Assembly: GCA_963769585.1 (NCBI GenBank)
Contig: CAVYMJ010000006.1
Location: forward strand, 2,232,001-2,296,000
From: SSC3 sp963769585
Lineage (GTDB): Bacteria > Actinomycetota > Actinomycetes > Propionibacteriales > Nocardioidaceae
Reading direction: 5' to 3'
Length of the DNA: 64,000 nucleotides
Shown piece by piece: positions 9,754-19,461 of the stretch (its first letter is position 1; every line of letters begins with the position of its first letter). The notes beneath the pieces were generated by a model. That model saw nothing but the letters and a program-made list of their open reading frames with translations, ran no database searches and was not told where the DNA came from. The translations under genes were made by a program, and so were the position numbers.

Positions 9754-11195
9754 CTGGGGGTCCGTTTCGCGGACGGGGACGCCTTCTTCCGTCCCCTCGG
9801 CGCCCGGGGCCGCGAGGGCGAGGAGGAGTCGACCAGCTCGGCCAGGGCCTCGGTGATGCACTGCCCGAGCACGTCCACGTCCGACAGGGCCTCGCGGTCG
9901 GCGTTGAGGCCGAAGTAGACCGCGCCGTTGTAGGACGTGACACCGATGGCGAGCGCATGGTCCGGTAGCAGCGGCTGGATCGGGTAGGTCTCCACCATCG
10001 TCGCCCCGGCGGCGTACAGCGGGAACTGTGGGCCCGGCACGTTGGTGATGACCAGGTTGAACGTCCGCGAGCTGCCGGCGGCCACCCGCGAGCCCAGCGC
10101 ATGGAACGTGGTCGGAGCGAAGCCCGCGACATGCAGCAGCCGAGTGGCGCTGACCGCCCTACCCGTCTCCTTGTGGGCCTTGAGCGCGTAGGAGACCTGG
10201 TGCAGGCGAACCACCGGGCTGCTCTCGCCGATCGGGAGACTGAGCAGGTGGCCGGTGACCTGGGACCCGAGCGAGGTGGGCTCGAGGTCACCGTCGATGA
10301 CGCTCATCGGCACCATCGCGCGCAGGCTGGCGCTGGCGCTCACCGGTTCGGCTCGGGTCATCAGCCAGCTGCGGAGCCCGCCGGTGATCGTGGCCAGGAT
10401 GACGTCGTTGACGGTGCCCCCGTGCGACTGGCGCACCCGGCGGTAGTCCTCGAGCTCGGTGCGGATTGGGCAGAAAAGGCGGGTACGGGAGAGCTCGGTG
10501 TTGATCGGCGACTCGGGGGCGCTGCGCCGGTTGGTGAGCAGCTCGACGTACCGGCGACCCACGGGCAGCGCGCCGCGGACCAGGGACCCGACTCCGCCAG
10601 CGACCTGGCGCGGCGCGAGTGACGGCGTCCGCAATGCATCGGCCAGCGCACCCGCGACGAGCTGCGGATGCCGCGGCGGGCGGCGAGGTGTCCAGTCGTC
10701 GAAGACCGTGTCGCGCTCCTTGGTGTCCACGTCCAGGAGGACCTGGCCGAGGTCGATGGTGCCGATGCCGTCGACCAGGGTCTGGTGCGACTTGGACAGG
10801 ATCGCGAAGCGGCCGTCCTGGAGTCCCTCGATGAAGTACAGCTCCCATAGCGGCCGACTACGGTCCAGCTCGCGTGGCACGATCCGGGAGACCAGGCTGC
10901 GAAGCTGCGCCATGGACCCCGGCGTCGGTACGGCGGACTGGCGGACGTGGTAGCTGAGGTCGAACTTGTCGTCGTCGACCCAAACGGGCGCGGCCAGACC
11001 CGCCGCGACCGTCTGCAGCCGCTGCCGGTAGCGCGGCACGAAGGCCAGCCGGTCCGCGACCAGCGCCACCAACTGGTCATAGCTGAAACCCTCGGCTGGG
11101 GGGTCGAAGATCTCCAGGGTCGCGTTGTGCATCGGCGTCGTGGGCGACTCGATCGCGAAGAACGTCCGGTCGCCGGCTCGAAGCCTCTCCGACAT
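9750..11195 (-). CDS. wax ester synthase/diacylglycerol acyltransferase (WS/DGAT) family O-acyltransferase
   Basis: This 481-residue protein belongs to the WS/DGAT family (Pfam WES_acyltransf plus WS_DGAT_C), which uses acyl-CoA to make triacylglycerol or wax esters for storage. The family start M-S-E-R-L-R-A-G-D-R-T-F-F and the N-D-V-I-L-A motif in the second half are intact. The active-site motif HHxxxDG reads H-Q-T-L-V-D-G at residues 137-143, so the histidine normally considered catalytic is glutamine. The protein may therefore be inactive on classical substrates or use another mechanism. It is divergent from the membrane-protein gene and coupled to the DUF6912 gene. M. tuberculosis also has such a gene (Rv3234c) near its Rv3235-SecA region. 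Confidence 0.88.
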   Translation of the reverse strand: MSERLRAGDRTFFAIESPTTPMHNATLEIFDPPAEGFSYDQLVALVADRLAFVPRYRQRLQTVAAGLAAPVWVDDDKFDLSYHVRQSAVPTPGSMAQLRSLVSRIVPRELDRSRPLWELYFIEGLQDGRFAILSKSHQTLVDGIGTIDLGQVLLDVDTKERDTVFDDWTPRRPPRHPQLVAGALADALRTPSLAPRQVAGGVGSLVRGALPVGRRYVELLTNRRSAPESPINTELSRTRLFCPIRTELEDYRRVRQSHGGTVNDVILATITGGLRSWLMTRAEPVSASASLRAMVPMSVIDGDLEPTSLGSQVTGHLLSLPIGESSPVVRLHQVSYALKAHKETGRAVSATRLLHVAGFAPTTFHALGSRVAAGSSRTFNLVITNVPGPQFPLYAAGATMVETYPIQPLLPDHALAIGVTSYNGAVYFGLNADREALSDVDVLGQCITEALAELVDSSSPSRPRAPRGRKKASPSAKRTPR

Positions 11196-11296
11196 TGCAC
11201 ACCCCGTTCAGCATTTCCTTGGCCTGGCATGGGATTCTCTCTGAGGTCGGACCCTACCCGCGTCGACGTCTCGTACCTCCAGGAGCGGCCCCAGCC

Positions 11297-12634
11297 ATGG
11301 TTTTCGCACACGGTATCGGCGGATCCAAGGACCTCCCCATCCCGAGCGAATATGCCATCGCCGGCGCCGGCGCCGCGCTCGCAGTCTCGTTCATCGTGCT
11401 CGCCCTCGCCTGGCGCACGCCTCGTTTCGACGCGGCGACCAGGGGAACCCCGGTCCCGGCCCCGATAGCGAGCCTGCTCGACGCGGGCAGCCTGAGCTGG
11501 GTACTGCGCACCCTCGGACTCGTCGTCACCGCGTACGTCGGGTGGGCGGCGCTGGCCGGTCCCGACAACCTGGCCAACCCGTTCTTCGGCGTGGTCTACG
11601 TGCTGCTGTGGGTGGGGCTTGTCCCTGCCTCGCTGCTGTTGGGGCCCATCTACCGAGCCGTCAACCCGGTCCGGACCCTGCACCTGCTGCTGTCCCGGGC
11701 GACCGGGCTGCGCCCTGCTGAAGGGATCGTCCGGCTTCCGGCCTGGGTGGGCCAGTGGCCGGCGACGCTGGCGCTGTTCGCTTTCGTGTGGCTGGAGCTG
11801 GTGTACCCGCGCTCGACGTACCTGGTGGACCTGCGCCTGTGGTTCGCGGTCTACATCGTGGTGGTCCTGCTGGGGGCAGCCGTCTTCGGAGACCGCTGGA
11901 TCGAGTCGGCGGACCCGTTCGAGGTCTTCTCGACGCTGGTCGGCAGGCTCGCGCTGATCGGCCGGACCGCCTCGGGCCAGCTGGTCTTCCGCAACCCGCT
12001 GGGCAGCCTGGACGGCACGCCCCCCGCCCCCGGCCTGGTCGGGGTGGTTGCCGTGCTTCTGGGAAGCACGGCCTTCGACAGCTTCCAGGACTCGCCCCGG
12101 TGGGTCGGCGTCCTTCAGCAGGGAAAGCTCGGCCCGCTGGAGGTTGACCTGCCTACCCAGGTGACCAACAGCCTGGGCCTGTTGTGCTTCGTCCTGGTCG
12201 TGTACGTGACGTTCGCCCTCGCCACGGTCTCCACCGGCGTCTCCGAGGGGTCCTCACGCCGGCAGCTTCCCAACCTTTTCGCGCACTCGGTCGTACCGAT
12301 CGTGGTGGGGTACTTCGTGGCGCACTACCTGAGCTACTTCATCTACTCCGGCCAGGCGACGCTGATCCGGCTCAGCGACCCGATGGTCCGCGGCGACGAC
12401 TACCTGGGCACCGGGGAGTGGACCGTCAACGCGTGGATCCTGCTGCATCCCACGTTCCTGGCCATGGTCAAGGTGGCCGCGGTGGTGACCGGTCACGTGC
12501 TGGGCGTGATCGCGGCCCACGACCGCGCGACCAAGCTGCTGCCCAAGCGCCACCAGCTGACCGGCCAACTGCCCCTGCTGATCGTGATGGTCTTCTACAC
12601 CGTGACCGGGTTGTACCTCCTGCTCAGTGCCTGA
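11297..12634 (+). CDS. multi-pass membrane protein, 'fenitrothion hydrolase'-like family
   Basis: A 445-residue polytopic protein with roughly ten membrane segments. After the start comes an H-G-I-G-G-S-K-D-L-P-I-P motif just before the first helix (residues 20-35). Actinobacterial proteins of this type are often annotated as fenitrothion hydrolase, which I regard as a label and not a function. I chose ATG 11297, with AGGAG 11 bases upstream. An in-frame ATG at 11195 would add 34 residues unlike the family. No enzyme motif is evident. Its last 40 bases overlap the end of the convergent CpaE-like gene. Confidence 0.7.
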   Translation: MVFAHGIGGSKDLPIPSEYAIAGAGAALAVSFIVLALAWRTPRFDAATRGTPVPAPIASLLDAGSLSWVLRTLGLVVTAYVGWAALAGPDNLANPFFGVVYVLLWVGLVPASLLLGPIYRAVNPVRTLHLLLSRATGLRPAEGIVRLPAWVGQWPATLALFAFVWLELVYPRSTYLVDLRLWFAVYIVVVLLGAAVFGDRWIESADPFEVFSTLVGRLALIGRTASGQLVFRNPLGSLDGTPPAPGLVGVVAVLLGSTAFDSFQDSPRWVGVLQQGKLGPLEVDLPTQVTNSLGLLCFVLVVYVTFALATVSTGVSEGSSRRQLPNLFAHSVVPIVVGYFVAHYLSYFIYSGQATLIRLSDPMVRGDDYLGTGEWTVNAWILLHPTFLAMVKVAAVVTGHVLGVIAAHDRATKLLPKRHQLTGQLPLLIVMVFYTVTGLYLLLSA

Positions 12635-13779
12635 GCCAGCTCGGCCACCCCGCGGCGTAGCGACGAGTCGCCGGACTCGACGAGGCTGCGGCCGGCCATC
12701 AGGGATCGGTCGGCGGCTGCCCGGTCCTCGGGGAGGAAGTGCACAGCCGCGCCCGGCGCAACCTTGTCGATGGTGATGGCCACGTCCTGCTCAGACCAAC
12801 CCAGCGTTGCCCGCATCCGGTTCACCACCACCAGCGGCGCGATGCCCGGTACGAGCTCGGTCAGGTCACGCAGCCCACGGACCAGACGGGTCAGCCCGAC
12901 CGGGTCGGCGGCGCCCACGACCACCACGTGGTCCGCCCGCCGGAGGGTCGCCACAGTCATCGCGTTGCGACCGGCCGCGGTCGAGTACGCGTCGGCATCC
13001 TGCTCGAGGCAGAAGCCGGCGTCCACGACCAGCCACGGCTCAAGCGCCGTCGCGACGCTGATCAGCTCGTCGTACGCCGCGGCCCGCACCTCTACCCAGC
13101 GGTCCGCACGCGGCAGGCCGCCCAGGACGCGCAGGTTCGTGTTGACCCGGCGGGCTGCCGCGGCAAGTCGTTCGGCGTCGAGCTCGCCAGCGTTGGCCAG
13201 GCGCGCGCAGGCGAGCAACCCGGAGACCTGGTCCAGGATGCCCAGGTGCTGGGCCACCGCACCGCCGTACGGGTCCGCGTCAAGCAGCAGGGTTCCCTGG
13301 CCGCGGTGGGCGAGCTCGGCGGCCAGACCCACCGCGACCGTCGTACGACCGGGGGCTCCGGCCGGCCCCCAGACGGCGACCACCTCACCTCGGGACTCGG
13401 CTGTGGCCGGGCGTGGCGGCTCTGCCGTCGGCCGTGCGTCGACTCCCTCGAGCATGGCCGGAAGAGCTGCGATGCGTCCCGGGTCCATGCGGTGGTCGAC
13501 GCCGAGGCGAGCCAGCCGGTCGTGGTCGGCAGCGTGACCGACCACGACCACACTGAGGCCGCCCCGCTGCAACCTCGCCACGGCGTCGGCGTCCAGACCC
13601 GCGAGCCGGGCGTCGATGACCGCAGCCGACGCCGATCCGGCCGAGGCGCCGACGAGCAGGTCGCTCAGGTCCACGCAGCGGCGAAGGAGAACCAGCCGAG
13701 GAGCCGAGTCCTCGATCGTCCTGATCGCGGACGCCTCCCACGCGGCACCACCGGCCGCCAGGAGGACGAGCACGGTCAC
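12595..13779 (-). CDS. CpaE/TadZ-like P-loop protein with altered Walker A
   Basis: A 394-residue MinD/ParA-superfamily protein. The first ~120 residues resemble the receiver-like domain of CpaE/TadZ; the rest is the ATPase fold. The P-loop at residues 138-147 reads G-P-A-G-A-P-G-R-T-T, so the P-loop lysine is arginine and the signature lysine of deviant Walker A motifs is also absent. The L-L-L-D-A-D-P segment (Walker A') is intact, with a hydrophobic strand and D-A-G-F where Walker B is expected. TadZ-like proteins place secretion or pilus machinery at a cell site. GTG 13779 overlaps the stop of the SAF gene, so the two are coupled. No TadA, TadB or TadC is in the window. Confidence 0.75.
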   Translation of the reverse strand: MTVLVLLAAGGAAWEASAIRTIEDSAPRLVLLRRCVDLSDLLVGASAGSASAAVIDARLAGLDADAVARLQRGGLSVVVVGHAADHDRLARLGVDHRMDPGRIAALPAMLEGVDARPTAEPPRPATAESRGEVVAVWGPAGAPGRTTVAVGLAAELAHRGQGTLLLDADPYGGAVAQHLGILDQVSGLLACARLANAGELDAERLAAAARRVNTNLRVLGGLPRADRWVEVRAAAYDELISVATALEPWLVVDAGFCLEQDADAYSTAAGRNAMTVATLRRADHVVVVGAADPVGLTRLVRGLRDLTELVPGIAPLVVVNRMRATLGWSEQDVAITIDKVAPGAAVHFLPEDRAAADRSLMAGRSLVESGDSSLRRGVAELAQALSRRYNPVTV

Positions 13780-14441
13780 CGGCCGGCCCGCGTGGTCACC
13801 ACGACGGCGCCCCGCCCCAGGGCTGCCAGGGAGACCGCAAGGCCCCGCTGCCGCAGTTCGTCGAGGCCCACGATGAGCTGACGGCCGGCGTTCGGGCTCA
13901 GCGACTTCTCCGCGGTCCCCAGGGCCAGCACCGGCACATCCTGCAGCACCAGCTCGGCACGGCTGGCGTCCTCGGGCGTGACCCACACGTCGATCCTGGA
14001 GCCGGCACGAACGGTTGCCGGCACGTCCTCGCTGGGCACCGTGACGGGCAGCGCGACCAGCTCCGTGCCGCCTGGACTCCCGATGGCACCCCGCGGCAGC
14101 AGCTCACCTTGGCTCACGTCACGGCTGAGAACGGCGTCCTCCGGCAGTGGGTCGGCTGCCGACAGGTAGCGGTCCGCATCAGACGCGGTGCCGAACCGGA
14201 TCCGTACCGGTACCAGATCGCCCGCACCGAGGCTCTGGCCCGCGACCCGGTCACCGCGCAGGGACCACACCGGCACGGTGTCGTCGGCGCCGCCCAGCAG
14301 CCGGGCACCCAGGAGCCCGCAGACGGCCACGAGGCCGATCCCGATCGCGAGCCGTGGGTCGCGCCATCCGGGTCGGCCGACTCGACTGGCGGCAGGTGAG
14401 GGTGGGGTCCGAGAGAGAGTGGATGCGCTCACGGCGGACAT
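13776..14441 (-). CDS. SAF-domain membrane-anchored protein (RcpC/CpaB-like)
   Basis: A 221-residue protein with one membrane segment (L-A-I-G-I-G-L-V-A-V-C-G-L-L-G, about residues 36-54), followed by a SAF-type domain with G-D-L-V-P-V and a C-terminal domain with V-P-A-T-V-R-A-G-S-R-I-D-V-W-V. The order matches RcpC/CpaB proteins that act in the periplasm or wall side of Flp/Tad systems. ATGs at 14450 and 14480 are also in frame. I prefer 14441 because the repeated TGTCCATAG elements then fall in the promoter. It is coupled to the CpaE-like gene and divergent from the BldC-like gene. Confidence 0.7.
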   Translation of the reverse strand: MSAVSASTLSRTPPSPAASRVGRPGWRDPRLAIGIGLVAVCGLLGARLLGGADDTVPVWSLRGDRVAGQSLGAGDLVPVRIRFGTASDADRYLSAADPLPEDAVLSRDVSQGELLPRGAIGSPGGTELVALPVTVPSEDVPATVRAGSRIDVWVTPEDASRAELVLQDVPVLALGTAEKSLSPNAGRQLIVGLDELRQRGLAVSLAALGRGAVVVTTRAGR

Positions 14442-14443
14442 TT

Positions 14444-14482
14444 TGTCCATAGATGGACCGCGTCTGGAAGGGGTGTCCATAG
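14444..14482. promoter_or_regulatory. paired TGTCCATAG elements, candidate operator
   Basis: TGTCCATAG occurs at 14444-14452 and again at 14474-14482, 30 bp apart (about three helical turns). The first copy is half of a dyad GTCCAT-AG-ATGGAC (14445-14458). The reverse of TGTCCAT recurs at 14546-14552 on the BldC-like start codon. The elements sit between two divergent genes, one of them a DNA-binding protein. Confidence 0.4.
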
Positions 14483-14545
14483 TTGTTCACAGGCAAACGA
14501 GGAAGAACTGCTGGAACCGGAGCCAAACAGTGCGATAGTGGTCCC

Positions 14546-14788
14546 ATGGACATCCCTCGCTTCCTGACGCCGGCGGATGCGGCAGAGGTCCTGGCCACCA
14601 CCGTCGTCCAGATCATGGCCCTGATCCGCCGCGGAGAGCTGCGGGCGATCCAGATCGGCGGACGCGGGCAGTGGCGGATCGAGGCGGCCGAGCTCGAGGC
14701 CTACATCCAGCGCCAGTACGAGAAGTTCGACTCCCGACCGACCGAGCTAGCCCCGTCGCACGAGGACGAGAGCGTGCAGCGCAACTAG
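14546..14788 (+). CDS. BldC-like helix-turn-helix (excisionase-type) DNA-binding protein
   Basis: An 80-residue protein consisting almost wholly of one MerR/excisionase-type helix-turn-helix (about residues 6-55). The features L-T-P-A-D-A-A-E-V-L-A-T-T-V at the first helices, I-R-R-G-E-L-R-A-I-Q-I-G at the wing turn and W-R-I closing the wing are typical of BldC-like regulators, which bind direct repeats. It starts at ATG 14546 with no Shine-Dalgarno site and GATAGT at -12 to -7, suggesting a leaderless mRNA. The last 42 bases overlap the end of the convergent two-barrel gene. Repeats upstream make autoregulation possible. Confidence 0.8.
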   Translation: MDIPRFLTPADAAEVLATTVVQIMALIRRGELRAIQIGGRGQWRIEAAELEAYIQRQYEKFDSRPTELAPSHEDESVQRN

Positions 14789-15277
14789 CTCCACCTGCCC
14801 GCCCTCCTCGGCCACCTCCACGAAGTCCGCGCCTACCCGTCTGACCCACCCTCGAGTCACTCGCCCGTCGACGGTACGGACCGCCACCTGGTCGCGCGCC
14901 GCCGCAAGCTGCCTGAGCGCCGAGCCCAGGCCGAGCCTGGCCAACGCGGAGCGACCCTGGGGCGGGACTGCCCGCTCCGAGCAGCCCCGGACGCCGACCA
15001 TGGCATCCGTCGCGACCAGAGTCTCGGTCCTGTCCAGGCCGAGCAGGACCCAGTCCCGTCCCGCTCGGACCAGGACACCGTCCAGCGCCGCACCGCCGGC
15101 CAGGGTGAGCCGAACGGTCGAGCCGACCGAGGCATGCAGACGCCAGGCCAGCTCCACCTCGGCGTACTCGGAGACGCTCAGCTCCGCCACCACCGCATCC
15201 CGCTCGGCGAGGTGGAGTCCCTCTGCCTGCTGTTCGAGGTCGTCGAACTCGAGGAGCAGCCTCTCTTCCCAACGCAC
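14747..15277 (-). CDS. conserved hypothetical protein with two Sm/SH3-like barrel repeats
   Basis: A 176-residue protein I cannot name. Residues 1-50 are helical and acidic, starting M-R-W-E-E-R-L-L-L-E. Two similar beta-rich segments follow, at about 51-98 and 129-175. Each has a V-x-(L/V)-x-T/L-x-x-G-x-x-x-x-G-x-x-V-R-x-x-x-D-x-V pattern ending in a short V-R strand, suggesting two small barrels like those in LSm or PRC proteins. They are joined by a linker with A-V-P-P-Q-G-R-S. GTG start with GAGGG 7 bases upstream. Its 3' end overlaps the BldC-like gene on the other strand, so the two transcripts are antisense over 42 bases. Confidence 0.6.
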   Translation of the reverse strand: MRWEERLLLEFDDLEQQAEGLHLAERDAVVAELSVSEYAEVELAWRLHASVGSTVRLTLAGGAALDGVLVRAGRDWVLLGLDRTETLVATDAMVGVRGCSERAVPPQGRSALARLGLGSALRQLAAARDQVAVRTVDGRVTRGWVRRVGADFVEVAEEGGQVELVALHALVLVRRG

Positions 15278-15330
15278 GCGCCGACCCTCGTGGATTACCC
15301 GTCACCCTGTCAACGTCTGTGGACAAACAG

Positions 15331-15360
15331 TTGACTTCACGGTTATACAACTCTTAGATA
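15331..15360 (+). promoter_or_regulatory. sigma-70-type promoter of the LysM gene
   Basis: TTGACT (15331-15336) and TAGATA (15355-15360) are separated by 18 bases in a locally AT-rich stretch, 38 bases before the LysM start codon. This is one of the best -35/-10 matches in the window. Confidence 0.55.
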
Positions 15361-15397
15361 TCTCAAACATCGTCAAACTGCGAGATCGGGGGTCGAT

Positions 15398-16006
15398 ATG
15401 GGAGGCGCACGAAGTCGCTGCCGGGCCGCTCTCCTGCTCGGCGCGGTGGTCGGGACCACCTCGGGGACCCTGTGCCTGGCCGCTCCCTATCTCCTCCCGG
15501 CCTCGTTCACCGTCGAAGACGCCCTGACGGCGACGCTCGCCTGGGTCTTGGTCTGCTGCGGGGGCTGGTGGGGCCTGACTGCCACGCTGATGGCCGCCGA
15601 GGCTGTGGCCACGGGCGGCGCCAGGCGATCGAGCGCCCTCGCACCGCAGCTGGTCCGCACCCTCGTGCTGGCGACGTGTGGGGCGGGGCTCACGGCCGGG
15701 CTCGCCGTGCCGGCGCTGGCCGACACGGCTGTCGGAGCCTCCCAGACGCGCCTCCTCGACGGACTTGCCCTGCCCGACCGTGTCACGGGTGCCGCGCACG
15801 GAGCGGGCGTGCGGCCCGCAGGGAGCCCCAGCCGCGTGGTGACCGTACGCCGCGGCGACACCCTGTGGGCCCTCGCCCGAGTCCACGCCACCGACTGGCC
15901 CACCCTCTACGCCGCCAACCGGCGTGAGGTCGGCCCTGACCCTGACCTGATCCGGCCAGGCATGCGCCTGACCCTTCCCTCGACCGACCAAGGAAGGCAC
16001 CCATGA
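15398..16006 (+). CDS. LysM-domain membrane protein
   Basis: A 202-residue protein with three hydrophobic segments (about 10-33, 44-67 and 86-108) followed by a C-terminal LysM domain (about 146-194). The LysM signature V-R-R-G-D-T-L-W-A-L-A-R, then W-P-T-L-Y-A-A-N and I-R-P-G-M-R-L-T-L-P are clear. LysM binds the glycan of peptidoglycan, so the domain should lie outside the membrane. It overlaps the Rv3235-family gene by four bases (ATGA), implying joint expression. ATG 15398 lies just downstream of a good promoter. Domain call is sure; the biological role is not. Confidence 0.8.
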   Translation: MGGARSRCRAALLLGAVVGTTSGTLCLAAPYLLPASFTVEDALTATLAWVLVCCGGWWGLTATLMAAEAVATGGARRSSALAPQLVRTLVLATCGAGLTAGLAVPALADTAVGASQTRLLDGLALPDRVTGAAHGAGVRPAGSPSRVVTVRRGDTLWALARVHATDWPTLYAANRREVGPDPDLIRPGMRLTLPSTDQGRHP

Positions 16007-16509
16007 CCCGTCCGCTCGCCACCGTCACGCGCCTCGTCCCGGCCCGGCACGACTGCCTCGAGGCGGTGCCCGTGTCCCAGGTCCAGGGGGCCTTGGCGCT
16101 CGATCTCCGGAGCAGCAGCATGCCGGTCACTCCCGAGTACGACGAAGCTGTCCGGGCCCGCCTGGAGACCACCAGCGACGCCGAGCTCAAGGGTTGGGCG
16201 GCACGCCTGGCCCAAGCGGTCGTGGAGTGCATCGGCGGGGACCGTCCGGTCAGCCAGCTCGTGCGTTGGACCAACGCGACCGTCTACCGGGATCTCGAGC
16301 GGCGCGTGCAGCTGGTGCGTCTCGCCCGTCCCTCCGGACGCCTTCGTGCTGTCCGGCCCCAAGTCAGGAGCGTGCACCTCTGCCAGCCGAAGCCGGGCTG
16401 CGCCGAGGTCAGCGTCCACGTCCGGCACGGCGAGCGATCGCGGGCGCTGGCGGCCCGACTCGAGTACGCCGGAGACCGCTGGGTCTGCACCGCCCTCGAG
16501 CTCGGCTGA
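16003..16509 (+). CDS. Rv3235-family protein (DUF6459)
   Basis: A 168-residue protein of the actinobacterial Rv3235 family, found next to secA in mycobacteria too. The family core runs from about residue 60: L-A-Q-A-V-V-E-C-I-G-G-D-R-P-V-S-Q-L, then W-T-N-A-T-V-Y-x-D-L, and a C-terminal S-V-H-V-R-H-G-x-R-x-R-A-L-A-A-R-L-E region ending in W-V-C-T-A-L-E-L-G. It has no signal peptide or membrane segment. Function is unknown; a link to SecA or to the LysM protein is suggested only by gene order. It is convergent with secA, whose stop lies 14 bases away. Confidence 0.8.
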   Translation: MTRPLATVTRLVPARHDCLEAVPVSQVQGALALDLRSSSMPVTPEYDEAVRARLETTSDAELKGWAARLAQAVVECIGGDRPVSQLVRWTNATVYRDLERRVQLVRLARPSGRLRAVRPQVRSVHLCQPKPGCAEVSVHVRHGERSRALAARLEYAGDRWVCTALELG

Positions 16510-16522
16510 CGCCGAGGCCGGA

Positions 16523-19297
<2,775 letters not shown>

Positions 19298-19383
19298 GGT
19301 GGGGGCTCCCCTAGTAATCGGATGATGCGCGGCTGCAACTCTACCCAGCCCCGGGTAGCCCGGTGACCCACAACCCACCTGCC

Positions 19384-19443
19384 CGGCCACTTGCCGGGCC
19401 ACTTGCTGGGCCACTTGCTGGGCCACTTGTTGGGCCACTTGCT
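19384..19443. repeat. five tandem copies of a 12-bp unit upstream of secA
   Basis: The unit GGGCCACTTGCT repeats five times with one or two substitutions: copies begin at 19384, 19396, 19408, 19420 and 19432. It lies between the stop of the glycosylase gene (19462) and the secA start (19297), about 90 bases from secA. Confidence 0.9.
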
Positions 19444-19461
19444 TGGTTGGGCCCGTTCTGG

